Origin: Myxococcales bacterium
GTDB taxonomy: Bacteria > Myxococcota_A > UBA9160 > UBA4427
Length of the DNA stretch: 64,000 bases
NCBI GenBank assembly: GCA_012959805.1
Contig: DUCN01000082.1
Location: 62,001 to 126,000 of the forward strand
Direction: 5' to 3'
This document shows positions 54,600-63,024 of the stretch, piece after piece. Made by a program: the position numbers and the translations under genes. Below the pieces are notes generated by a model. It made no database searches. It was not told the DNA's origin and worked only from the letters and a program-made list of their open reading frames with translations. Position 1 is the first letter of the stretch; each line of letters opens with the position of its first letter.

Positions 54600-55787
54600 A
54601 TGGCACGTGAAGCAGTCGTCGTTGGAAGCGTCCGAACCGGCCTAGCCAAGGCACATCGTGGTTCCTTTAATATGACGGAGCCCGTCAACTACACGGCTCA
54701 TGTCCTGCGTGAAGTCGTTGCCCAGCAACCGAATCTCGATCCGGCTGAAATCGAAGACGTCATCATTGGCTGTGGCAATCCTGAAGGATGCATGGGGCTC
54801 AACATGGCCCGGGTTGCCTCGATGGTTGCGGACATTCCGAAAACCGCGGCCGCAACAACGGTCAACCGATTCTGTTCGTCGGGTTCCCAGGCCATCATGA
54901 TGGCCGCGAACGAGATCATTCTGGATGGCGCGGACGTGGCGATTGGCGGTGGTGTCGAGACCATTACGATGATGCAGGACGGGACGGCGAATACGACGCG
55001 GCTCGTGAACGCGACCGCGGTCGAGCGTTTTCCGGGTCTCTATTTCCCGATGGGTGTGACGGCGGAGGTCGTGGCGGAGCGCTACAAGATTTCGCGAGAG
55101 GATCAGGACGTCTACGCGGTTCAGAGTCAGCAGCGCTATGCCGCCGCCTATGACGCCGGCCATGTCGGGGAAGAAATCGTGCCTATGAAGGTCACTCGAA
55201 AGGTCACTCCGAAGGACGCCGACGCATACGAGGAGGATTTCACAGTCGAGAAGGATGAGTGCAATCGGCCGACGACGACCCTCGAGGGTCTCCAAAAGCT
55301 GAAGCCCGTCTTCAAGGAAGATGGCTCGGTCACCGCCGGCAATGCATCGCAACTCTCGGACGGCGCTTCGGCCACGCTCCTGATGTCAGCGGAACGAGCC
55401 AGCGCGCTCGGCATCGAACCAATGGGTTTCTATCGTGGGTCGGCGGTCGCAGGTTGTGGGCCGGAGGAGATGGGCATCGGCCCAGTCTTCGCCGTTCCGA
55501 AGCTTCTCGAGCGACACGGACTCACGATGGATGACATCGATATTGTCGAACTCAACGAGGCCTTCGCTTCCCAGTTGCTCTACTGCCAGCGCGAACTCGG
55601 AATTTCGGACGAGAAACTCAATCCGAGCGGCGGTTCGATCTCGATCGGTCATCCCTTCGGCATGACCGGATCGCGCATGACCGGGCTCTTGCTTCGACAG
55701 TTGAAGCGAACGGGTGGTCGCTACGGCATCGTGACGATGTGCATCGGCGGCGGGCAGGGCTTCGCATCGCTCTTCGAGGCGTGCTAG
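54600..55787 (+). CDS. Acetyl-CoA acyltransferase (thiolase)
   Basis: 395 residues. Catalytic Cys92 in NRFCSSGSQAIM, the GHPFGMTGSRM His region, and the C-terminal CIGGGQG Cys are all present, so the enzyme looks intact. It would cleave 3-ketoacyl-CoA or condense acetyl-CoA. AGGAGAGAAG precedes the ATG at 54600. Nearby dehydrogenases and the hydratase at 7227 could supply the other steps of beta-oxidation, but not in one operon. Its stop codon region is shared with the displaced dioxygenase fragment on the other strand. Confidence 0.95.
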   Translation: MAREAVVVGSVRTGLAKAHRGSFNMTEPVNYTAHVLREVVAQQPNLDPAEIEDVIIGCGNPEGCMGLNMARVASMVADIPKTAAATTVNRFCSSGSQAIMMAANEIILDGADVAIGGGVETITMMQDGTANTTRLVNATAVERFPGLYFPMGVTAEVVAERYKISREDQDVYAVQSQQRYAAAYDAGHVGEEIVPMKVTRKVTPKDADAYEEDFTVEKDECNRPTTTLEGLQKLKPVFKEDGSVTAGNASQLSDGASATLLMSAERASALGIEPMGFYRGSAVAGCGPEEMGIGPVFAVPKLLERHGLTMDDIDIVELNEAFASQLLYCQRELGISDEKLNPSGGSISIGHPFGMTGSRMTGLLLRQLKRTGGRYGIVTMCIGGGQGFASLFEAC

Positions 55788-55924
55788 GCCGCATCGTCGA
55801 GGGAAAGCCATAACCTCAGTCAACTCCGCTTGCGCGCCGGGGCCGAGTGATCCTCGTACTTTGTGCTCGAGTACACGATCGTGTGGTTCGAGACGGGCTA
55901 CACATCGCTCTCGGTCCGCTTCAG
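55784..55924 (-). pseudogene. Displaced 3' fragment of a TauD/TfdA-like dioxygenase
   Basis: The minus-strand frame reads VSNHTIVYSSTKYEDHSAPARKRS, stop, LRLWLSLDDAA. This lines up with the C-terminus of the intact gene at 63025-64000 (VSNHTIVHSRTRYEDHTAP, then LRLWLSLEVN). Two in-frame stops (a TAG where the relative has Gln, a TGA where it has Leu) show decay. Only about the last 45 codons remain. Both copies point left, as expected for an integration event at the gene's 3' end. A 15-bp exact direct repeat is shared at 55806-55820 and 63044-63058. Confidence 0.8.
55806..55820. repeat. 15-bp direct repeat, left copy (possible attachment-site core)
   Basis: AGCCATAACCTCAGT is identical to 63044-63058 and lies in the same orientation within the homologous 3' ends of the dioxygenase fragment and the dioxygenase gene, 7238 bp apart. 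Around it identity falls to roughly four in five bases. It could be the integrase crossover core or simply a conserved stretch of coding sequence. Confidence 0.45.
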
Positions 55925-56058
55925 CGGTACGGATCCAAAGCGGGTCGGGGCTCATCGCGACGGCTGAGCAGCGATTGAGGGCATACGACCCAGTTGGGGT
56001 ACGGCCCTATGCTGCCTAACACGACGTCGACAGGGTCCGCCGTCGTCACGAAGCCCCT

Positions 56059-56088
56059 CATCACCTGCATTGCCTGGTACAGGTGATG
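56059..56088. other. Inverted repeat spanning the stop codon of the Cys-rich gene
   Basis: CATCACCTG at 56059-56067 is complementary to CAGGTGATG at 56080-56088 with a 12-base loop. It covers the last Cys codons and the stop. No T-run follows on the minus strand, so it may stabilise the mRNA or arise by chance from the CX3C coding pattern. Confidence 0.4.
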
Positions 56089-56276
56089 GAATCATCGCGG
56101 CAGTCCGCGTCGCATTCGACCGGGTTCGGGTGCCGAGCGCAGGACTCGATGCATTGCTCGTGTTGCGCTTGACAGGACTCAACACAGGCGTTCTCGTCCT
56201 GTGCCTGGGAGGTCGACCACCAGAAGGTCATCCCGAGAGCGATAAGCAGAGCCCCAACAGTCAATCGTAGTTTCAT
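56061..56276 (-). CDS. Small secreted Cys-rich protein with repeated CX3C motifs
   Basis: 71 residues: signal peptide (VGALLIALGMTFWW, cleavage around SQAQ) and a mature part of about 45 residues with eight Cys at 31, 35, 42, 46, 55, 59, 66 and 70. This is two units of CX3C-X6-CX3C separated by eight residues, the twin-CX3C pattern of disulfide-hairpin proteins. It is probably a periplasmic, disulfide-bonded protein of unknown role. The ATG at 56276 follows GGGAGAA; in-frame sequence further upstream lacks support. It lies inside the putative island. Confidence 0.7.
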   Translation of the reverse strand: MKLRLTVGALLIALGMTFWWSTSQAQDENACVESCQAQHEQCIESCARHPNPVECDADCRDDSITCTRQCR

Positions 56277-56792
56277 GATATTCTCCCGGTCGAGCGTTGA
56301 TAAAGGAAGCACCGATCCAGCGGCACGGAATGGTCTTGCATTGAGTTCTCAATATAACCGATCAATCGGGTGGCGACCGGAACGGATAATCAATTCAGGC
56401 CTCCTTCCGAAAATTCGGCAAAGCAGACACGATTCAACCAGACTCTGCGCGAGGCGTCCCGCCGCGGCCTGGTAGACTTTAAGTTGAGTCCGCAGCGAAG
56501 AGCGATATTCGCGATGAGATCAACTCGGTCGAGACGTACGCCAACCTGGGGCCGTACCAAGAAGATGATGACTTCAGCGATTCGAATGATACGGCGCTTC
56601 GCAGACCGCGATTCGAGATCGACTGAAGGCGGGTCTCGTCACGGAGTTTGCCCGGGATTAAGCTGCTTCAGGCGACTCATAAGGGGGCTCTATGGATGGG
56701 GCCCGGGTCGTGTAGTCTAAATTATCGCCGCGGACATCAATCCCTCGCGCACAGAAATATCAAAGGATCCGAGCGAACCTCCTGGCGAATTC
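56277..56792. other. Gene-poor stretch inside the putative island
   Basis: No intact gene. A plus-strand frame around 56487-56627 gives a protein-like acidic peptide (INSVETYANLGPYQEDDDF) ending in TGA, without a credible start; it may be the end of a decayed gene. Nothing else recognised. Confidence 0.4.
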
Positions 56793-57454
56793 ATGACTAA
56801 CACATCGCCTGAGCGTGCGGTCCGCTCGAGCGGACCCGGTCCATGCATCACGCATCGCCTCCGAAAGCTGTCCAGCGGCTTTTACCTGGTCGCGACCTCG
56901 CGCCGTCACCGCAAGGGCCTCCCGGCCCACCAGGTAGAAAGGCCGGCGCACGTCTGGCAGCCCCGGCCAGCCTCTCCTGCTGCATTTCGCCGCATTTGGG
57001 CGCCGAAGCGAATCGGTTGGTGGGTCGCAATGCTATTCGCGACCGGGTCAATCCACTTCATGATCGGTCGAGGCCTTGAACGGGGACGTCGCGACAGCGC
57101 TCGCCGATGGACCAAATCCCTGGAAGTGGTTCGGCTGGCGGCCACGCAACCTCGGCTACCTCGCGTGTCTCGTTCAGCTGGCGGGGACGACGATCCTGTT
57201 CAATTTCAACACGGCGGACGCCATGTCCCCGGGGCTTTCGTGGCAGGAGCAGGACCTGCTGATCTGGACACCCAACATGATGGGCAGCGTATGCTTCCTG
57301 GTCGCCAGCGACATCGCCTACGCGGAGGTCTCCCATGGCGCCGGCTCCTTCGCACCAGATGCTCTTCTGGTCGACGCTGTGGACGGCGCTTGGTGCGTTC
57401 TGCTTCCTGGTGGGTGCCTACCGGCTGATTCCCGAAGTCTTCGATACCGATTGA
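56793..57454 (+). pseudogene. Frameshifted multi-pass membrane protein (YrhK-like)
   Basis: A membrane protein can be read across three frames. Frame one from the ATG at 56793 reaches APKRIGWWVAMLFATGSIHF near 57060. Frame two carries LGYLACLVQLAGTTILFNFN and LLIWTPNMMGSVCFLVASDIAYAEV to about 57340. Frame three ends MLFWSTLWTALGAFCFLVGAY...RLIPEVFDTD at the TGA at 57454. Two indels are therefore needed. The W-rich two-segment pattern recalls YrhK-like proteins; that family call is tentative. It lies in the decayed left half of the island. Confidence 0.7.
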
Positions 57455-57820
57455 TGGTGGCTGCATCGCTTCGGAATCCTCCTGGTTGCTTGTCTCTCGT
57501 GAATTCATCAGCCGGAGAACGATCCATTGACAACAGACACACATTGCTGAGTGGAACGATAGAGAGATGAAACGCAGAGAGGCACCGAATGACCACGCGT
57601 GGCAGGAAGCGAATTCGTCTGCCGGACAAGGCTGTACCGGCCACGCTGAACTTCATGACGCAGGTCCCGGAGTACAATACGCTGGACCATGAGTGAGGCC
57701 GCTTCCGTACCCGTCGCGTGACGCCTTTTGCACCGCCTTGTCGCGCCTTCTTTGGCTTCTTCGAACACGGCGTTGTCGGCGTTGCCGGCGTGACTCTTCG
57801 AACTTCTCAACGGCTGTAGT
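57455..57820. other. Intergenic stretch with a 35-codon open frame
   Basis: From an ATG at 57589 a short plus-strand frame (RKRIRLPDKAVPATLNFMTQ, then VPEYNTLDHE) runs to TGA at 57696. It is protein-like but unmatched and has no clear ribosome site. No other feature seen. Confidence 0.3.
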
Positions 57821-59407
57821 CTACTCTCCGACGCTCTTCATCAACTCCTTCAATCGTTCGATGCCCGCCTCCCCATTCAGGATCAATGCGGCGTGATCCT
57901 TTCCGTCGGGATCTTCCTCGGCGTAGAGCACGAGCTGAAACGCCTGGGGACTCTTGTGTAGGAAGTAGAGCGCGATGTCGTCTGCGCTAAGGGTGACGTG
58001 TCCGGCCCGCATAGTGAGATCGAAGTCGATTCCGGCCTTGCCCTGGATCGCGCGGTAGATGACCTCGGTGCAGACCTGGCGGGTGGAGTCGGCGAAGTCG
58101 AAGCGAAAATCGTACTCCTCGCCCAGATACGAAAAGACCTCGATTAAGAAGGCCCGCCTCTCGCCCGCCGTCAGCTGGGGGCGCAGGACTAGCATGCGGT
58201 TGATATGTGTGTCCATGACGTGCGTCAGGTTGTTGAAAATTACCCCCTCCGCGACGGCCTCGATCATGTCCGCGGGCTTTCCGTCTTCAAGGCTCGTCTG
58301 GGCAATGTGGGCCGCCAGCCGGTCGCGTGCGTCGGGCGCCCAAGCGGGCACGGCATCGGGGCTCAGGCCAGCCTGCTCGCGTTGTGCCGGTGAACCGATG
58401 TAGGTGATGCCGTGCTTAAAGGCACCTGGAATGAAGACGTCGCTGGTGTAGCCGGCCGTATAGGTCAGGATCAGATCGCCCGGGCGCAGCAGCTCGTAAA
58501 CGCGGGCCTTCTGTCCGTCAGAGAATCGGACCAGCCGCGCCGTTGGGCTCTTCAGCCGGCTGACGTTCTTGAAGAGGACCGAACGGGCAATATAGAGGCC
58601 GTTCTCGATCGATTCATCGGTCTTGTGGATCGGCTTCGGGGCCGTCGTACCTTTTCCGGCGAGGGCCGCTTTCATGCGTGCTTCCGCCTTAGTCTGAATC
58701 GCCAGATTGAGTTCGACGAGCTCGGCGTAGCCGGCATCCACAGCAGCCAGATGGGCCAGCTCCGAATCGGGGTCGGCCAACTCCGCCCGAGCCAGGGCTC
58801 CGGCCCGTCTCAATCGAAAGAGGCGCTCCGAAGTGATGCTCCCCGCCAGCTCGTAGTACCGATCGCGCGGGATTTCCATCCGATAGAAGGCCTCGTTCAT
58901 TTTGGCGATCGCAACGGGATCATCTGCGAACTCCGCCACGACGAAGGCGGAGTGGCTCGCTAGGAGCAGACTCGCCTGACTGGAAAGCACGTAAGCATTG
59001 GCGTCGAGCACCGGATCGTTGAAGGAGTTCTGCATATTCTGGTAGGCCGCAGTGATCTCCCACAACGCCGAGTGGGCGGTGACGAAGCGAAAGAGCAGGC
59101 CCTCCATGCGATCGTTCTCGGACCCGGAGAAGTAGCCGCGCTTCACCCATTCGCCTTGCTCCAGTAGCTCTGCAAACTCACCGTCGAGTCGGTCGAGATG
59201 CGGGCGCAGGGTGCGGAGCGTCCGAACGTCGGCGTCGAGCTCAGATCGCAACGCTGTGGGGGTCTGGTACACCTTTCGCGGAGGCGGGCTGGAGCAGCTG
59301 CAGAGGCAGGCGCAGAGAATGACGAGCAAGGTCCCGGAAAGCCAACTGGTTGGAGACCCGCTGTCGTGGTGCTTCGTTTGCTTCACGGACTCGAACTCCC
59401 ATGGCAC
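57821..59407 (-). CDS. YiiX/YaeF-like permuted papain (C92) lipoprotein
   Basis: 528 residues. The N-terminus has a hydrophobic run ending LCACLCSC, a plausible lipobox. The first ~290 residues are helical and not recognised. The C-terminal domain has the circularly permuted NlpC/P60 (YaeF/YiiX) order: LLRPGDLILTYTAGYTSDVF then FKHGITYIG with the catalytic His, and later EEYDFRFDF with STRQVCTEVIYRAI with the catalytic Cys (around 445). Relatives act on lipids or amide bonds in the envelope; some are thought to be amidases. It is divergent from the PqiA-PqiB genes, which also act on envelope lipids. Start is a GTG. Confidence 0.85.
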   Translation of the reverse strand: MPWEFESVKQTKHHDSGSPTSWLSGTLLVILCACLCSCSSPPPRKVYQTPTALRSELDADVRTLRTLRPHLDRLDGEFAELLEQGEWVKRGYFSGSENDRMEGLLFRFVTAHSALWEITAAYQNMQNSFNDPVLDANAYVLSSQASLLLASHSAFVVAEFADDPVAIAKMNEAFYRMEIPRDRYYELAGSITSERLFRLRRAGALARAELADPDSELAHLAAVDAGYAELVELNLAIQTKAEARMKAALAGKGTTAPKPIHKTDESIENGLYIARSVLFKNVSRLKSPTARLVRFSDGQKARVYELLRPGDLILTYTAGYTSDVFIPGAFKHGITYIGSPAQREQAGLSPDAVPAWAPDARDRLAAHIAQTSLEDGKPADMIEAVAEGVIFNNLTHVMDTHINRMLVLRPQLTAGERRAFLIEVFSYLGEEYDFRFDFADSTRQVCTEVIYRAIQGKAGIDFDLTMRAGHVTLSADDIALYFLHKSPQAFQLVLYAEEDPDGKDHAALILNGEAGIERLKELMKSVGE

Positions 59408-59675
59408 CGTCGCAGGCCGAGATGACTGCAGGGAATCTACCCGTCGAATCTCGTGACCTCCGATGGACGTCGGTTTATGATTTCATGAATACTATACACG
59501 CCGCGTCCTATCCTATCGCGACAGCGAGGGGGCCAGTCTGTGCCGACCCGACAACCAAGGGAAGGTCAACCCAACTAAGGACTCGCCACGCCTCGGCCGT
59601 ATTCGTGAGCCGGTTACCGGCCACGTCTGTGGTATTCTCAGCCGCACGTGTGATGTCGACTTCAGAGAATCTGCA

Positions 59676-60311
59676 ATGACGGACTCGGATATTAATCCAA
59701 ATGAGTGGGTCGCATGCGAATCGTGCGACCTGATGGTGCGCCTGCCCGAGCTGAGGGAGCGCGAAGAGTCGGAGTGCGCGCGCTGCGGTCAGGTTCTCGA
59801 GCGCAGCCAGCCCGACTCGCTCCGGCGGACCCTGGCCCTCTCGATTGCGTCGTTGCTGCTCTTCGTCGTCGCGCAGACGACCGTGTTCATGAGCTTCGAG
59901 CTTGACGGCCTCGTCCAGGATGCCTGGATCCTGACGGGGATCCGAGCCCTGTTTCTCGATGGCAAGTGGGCACTCGCGTCACTGATTCTTTTTACGGCGG
60001 TCGTGGCACCGCTGCTCTGGATCCTCTCGTTGCTCTACATCGTAGTGCCGCTTCGAGCGGGAAGGACGCCGCCCAGGATCGCGTCGGCAATGCGCTTCTG
60101 CGCCCTGGCCAAGAACTGGTCGATGCTCGAGGTATTCCTACTGGGCGTGCTCGTCACCTACGTCAAGCTGACCGGCGTAGCCAAGCTTGGAATCGGTCCA
60201 GGTGCTCTTAGCTTTGCCGCGCTGATGCTCGTCTCGACTTTGGCCGGAGTGAGCTTTGATGCCCGCCTCGTCTGGGGTCTCGTTTGGGATCGAAGCGGGG
60301 CGCGTTCATGA
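59676..60311 (+). CDS. pqiA: PqiA-domain membrane protein (first copy)
   Basis: 211 residues. The N-terminal zinc-ribbon pair is CESC and CARC (about 13-40). Four membrane segments follow (LSIASLLLFVVAQTTVFMSF through LSFAALMLVSTLAGVSF), with KNWSMLEVFLLGVLVTYVKL, a PqiA hallmark. E. coli PqiA is one polypeptide with two such halves; here each half is a separate gene. It partners the MCE protein PqiB in lipid transport across the envelope. Its TGA overlaps the next ATG (ATGA). Confidence 0.9.
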   Translation: MTDSDINPNEWVACESCDLMVRLPELREREESECARCGQVLERSQPDSLRRTLALSIASLLLFVVAQTTVFMSFELDGLVQDAWILTGIRALFLDGKWALASLILFTAVVAPLLWILSLLYIVVPLRAGRTPPRIASAMRFCALAKNWSMLEVFLLGVLVTYVKLTGVAKLGIGPGALSFAALMLVSTLAGVSFDARLVWGLVWDRSGARS

Positions 60312-60946
60312 GTGAACGCGGGCTCAGTGCGGCGGCGGCGGGCTTTGCGCGCTGCGACGTCTGCGAGTCCCTGGTGCCCTGGCGGCGGGACATGCCTCCT
60401 GACAGCGAACGCTGTTGTCCACGCTGCGGCTCGGTCGTCCGACTGAGACGCCCGAACAGCATTGGTCGCACTTGGGCGCTGGTGCTCTCTGCCTACGTGA
60501 TGTATGTGCCCGCAAATCTGTTCGCGATGACTGCCATCAGTCAGCTGGGGTCGACCGAACGCGACACCATTCTCGGAGGGGTTCTGGAGCTTCTCGCGGC
60601 CGGATGGTATCCCGTCGCGGTCCTGATCTTTATCGCGAGCATTACCGTTCCACTTGGCAAGTTGTTATGCCTGACCGGTCTGCTGATCTCGGTCCAGCGG
60701 CGTTCGCCCTGGCGTCCGCGCGACCGCACTGTGCTCTACCGCGTGGTCGAACAGATCGGTCGTTGGTCGATGCTCGACGTGTTCGTACTGACGCTGCTAA
60801 TCGCACTCGTCCAGCTCGGCAGTCTGATGACAGTCGAAGTGGGTCGGGCCGGAACCTTTTTTGCATCGGTCGTGGTGCTGACCATCCTGGCAGCGAAGAG
60901 CTTCGACCCACGACTCATATGGGACGTGATGGAGGAAGAAAAATGA
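60308..60946 (+). CDS. pqiA: PqiA-domain membrane protein (second copy)
   Basis: 212 residues. Zinc-ribbon pattern CDVC and CPRC in the first 40 residues, then four membrane segments including WALVLSAYVMYVPANLFAMT, and the RWSMLDVFVLTLLIALVQLG hallmark. It overlaps both neighbours by ATGA junctions (60308-60311 and 60943-60946), so the three genes are translationally coupled. Equivalent to the C-terminal half of E. coli PqiA. Confidence 0.9.
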   Translation: MSERGLSAAAAGFARCDVCESLVPWRRDMPPDSERCCPRCGSVVRLRRPNSIGRTWALVLSAYVMYVPANLFAMTAISQLGSTERDTILGGVLELLAAGWYPVAVLIFIASITVPLGKLLCLTGLLISVQRRSPWRPRDRTVLYRVVEQIGRWSMLDVFVLTLLIALVQLGSLMTVEVGRAGTFFASVVVLTILAAKSFDPRLIWDVMEEEK

Positions 60947-62409
60947 CGACAACTGAATCTGGTGGACTGACGGGGCGCGACGCCGTGGTGAAAGCTCAGA
61001 GGCGATTTGAGTTGGTCTGGGTGATCCCGATCGTGGCTGCCGCGATCGGCGTCTACCTGGCGTTCGACGAGATCAACTCGCGAGGCCCGACGGTTACGAT
61101 CACCTTCGAGACAGCGGAGGGACTCACCGCAGGCAAGACCAAGGTCCGGTTCCGAAGTGTGGATACCGGCACGGTCGAGTCGATCACGATCAGCGAAGAT
61201 CTCTCCCACGTGGTCGTCACGTGCTCGATGCTAAAGACATCCCACAAGCACCTGACTGAGAATGCGCGTTTCTGGGTCGTGCGACCGCGCGTGGGCAGCG
61301 GTGGCATCTCCGGCCTCGGGACGATCGTCTCGGGCGCTTATATCGGGATGGATTTGGGCTCAAACGAAAAAGGTCAGGGCAGGGAGAATAAAGAGGGAGA
61401 GAAAAAGAAATTCGAACGCAAAGGGGCGCTGTACTTCGCCGGATTGGCAAGGCCGCCGATCGAATCGGAGGACTCCTCGGGACTCAGGGTCGTGCTCCGC
61501 GCCGAGGGGCTCAGTGGAATCGATGTTGGCTCGCCCCTACTGCATCGCCAGACCGAGGTGGGGTCCGTCGTGGGCCATCAGCTCACCAAAACCGGCGAGA
61601 GTGTAGAGATCGAAGTCTACGTACAGCCTGAGTTCAGCATGCTCGTCGGCTCGAATAGCCGTTTCTGGAATGCCAGCGGCGTCGCAGTCAAGGCGGGCAT
61701 GGGTGGCATCGACATTCAGACTGAGTCGCTCACCGCACTCATCAGCGGGGGCATCGCCTTCGACACGCCGGGGAAAAGCGTGCCAAAGACGCTTGAGCAC
61801 GGAGTGGAGTTCTGGCTTCACGACTCGCGCCCGAGTCTGGAGGAGAGCTATTTTCGGTACGGGGGCCTCGCGTTAATCGTAGAGGCACCGGAGCTCGGCA
61901 GCGTCAAAGTGGGCGATCGGGTCTACTACCGCGAGGAGCCGGTGGGTGCCGTGGTCAGCCATGGGCTTTCGGCCGACCACAGCCGAGTCCGGATGCATCT
62001 GAACATCCAGAACCGATACGCCTCATTGGTACGCAACAACTCGGAATTCTGGAACGCGAGCGGCATCAGCGCGAACTTGGGCCTCAAAGGCCTTCGCGTT
62101 CACACTGAATCGCTTGAGGCGCTGCTTTCCGGTGGCATCGCGTTTGCCACGCCCGATTCGGCCGGTGCTCAGGTGAAGGCCGGGTCGGTCTTCCAGCTGC
62201 ACGCCGAGGCGAAGGAAAAATGGACAAAGTGGGCGGGCGCCGAAGGCGGAAAAAAGAAAACGGACGAGGGACTTCTCTCCCGCATCTTCCACCACCACGA
62301 AGACAAGACCGAGGAGGCGGCCGCGGCCGACCACGATCCGGAACAGCCACATCCCGCCGAGCACCCCAAGCATGGCTTCATGCATCGGCTCTTCCACCAC
62401 GGGCATTAG
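60943..62409 (+). CDS. pqiB: PqiB-like MCE-domain protein with His-rich tail
   Basis: 488 residues. One N-terminal membrane anchor (WVIPIVAAAIGVYLAF, about 27-42) is followed by three MCE/MlaD domains: VTITFETAEGLTAGKTKVRFR, then LRVVLRAEGLSGIDVGSPLLHR, then LALIVEAPELGSVKVGDRVYYR. PqiB forms a periplasm-spanning tube for lipid movement between the membranes. The C-terminal tail is unusually rich in His (HHHEDK, then HRLFHHGH), which may bind metal. E. coli has a third gene, PqiC (outer-membrane lipoprotein); none is visible downstream here. Confidence 0.92.
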   Translation: MTTTESGGLTGRDAVVKAQRRFELVWVIPIVAAAIGVYLAFDEINSRGPTVTITFETAEGLTAGKTKVRFRSVDTGTVESITISEDLSHVVVTCSMLKTSHKHLTENARFWVVRPRVGSGGISGLGTIVSGAYIGMDLGSNEKGQGRENKEGEKKKFERKGALYFAGLARPPIESEDSSGLRVVLRAEGLSGIDVGSPLLHRQTEVGSVVGHQLTKTGESVEIEVYVQPEFSMLVGSNSRFWNASGVAVKAGMGGIDIQTESLTALISGGIAFDTPGKSVPKTLEHGVEFWLHDSRPSLEESYFRYGGLALIVEAPELGSVKVGDRVYYREEPVGAVVSHGLSADHSRVRMHLNIQNRYASLVRNNSEFWNASGISANLGLKGLRVHTESLEALLSGGIAFATPDSAGAQVKAGSVFQLHAEAKEKWTKWAGAEGGKKKTDEGLLSRIFHHHEDKTEEAAAADHDPEQPHPAEHPKHGFMHRLFHHGH

Positions 62410-62504
62410 TCGATTCGGGGCGACCGGCGACTTCGGGCGCCACACCTGATTCGATCATCGCGCAGATCGAGTTGTGTCGGAGCGAGTAGATCGTTCTCGT
62501 CTCC

Positions 62505-62927
62505 TTAACCCACACTCCCACACCCCGCGCGCCCAAGGTACCCGTTCTCCCCATTCATCCAGCTTCCGATTCGATGTACATCGCCTAACTCCTTGCGGTA
62601 AAGGGGCGCAGGGAATACTTGCGCGTTGGGATGGTCAGCCGTCTCTGATCGACTCTGCGCTACGTATTCGAGAAGCCCAAGGCGAAGAAGGTGTGGATGC
62701 AGTGGGATTGTCCGAGCTGATGCTGTGTTATTCAGTCGTTGCGTGGGATCCCCCACCTTTACATCGAAGCAGGCGACCCCGTCGACGTCGATGAAGTATC
62801 TGAGCTTCGCTTGTGCGATCTCGTTTAGAGGACAGCCTAGACTCAGCATCACTGCCGGGATCCAGAAGCGTTCGGCGTGATCTCCCGATGCCTCGATTCC
62901 TAGAACAGCCCTCCGCGACTTTGCTGC
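62505..62927 (-). pseudogene. Tyrosine recombinase (phage-type integrase) remnant
   Basis: The minus-strand frame reads RAVLGIEASGDHAERFWIPAV, then MLSLGCPLNEIAQAKL, DVDGVACFDV, TASARTIPLHPHLLRLGLLEY and HRIGSWMNGENGYLGRAG. This matches the central part of the integrase catalytic domain, in which relatives have the first catalytic Arg within TGMR-NE; here that position reads LGCPLNE, so the Arg is gone. The frame starts after a TAG at 62930-62928 and ends before the HxxR and Tyr motifs. It is therefore inactive. It sits against the 3' end of the dioxygenase gene at 63025, where an integrase that targets gene 3' ends would be. Confidence 0.8.
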
Positions 62928-63024
62928 CTAGAGGGTCATATCGACCAACATGTGGATACGAATGCAGCAGGAGCGTTCTGTCGAGGTCCACATCGCGTTG
63001 AATAAGAGTCGATCCCGCAGAGCA

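Noticed and set aside
60415-60942. N-terminal extension of the PqiB frame by 176 codons
   Set aside because: This part overlaps the second PqiA gene in another frame; the ATG at 60943 with an ATGA overlap and an MCE-type N-terminus is the real start.
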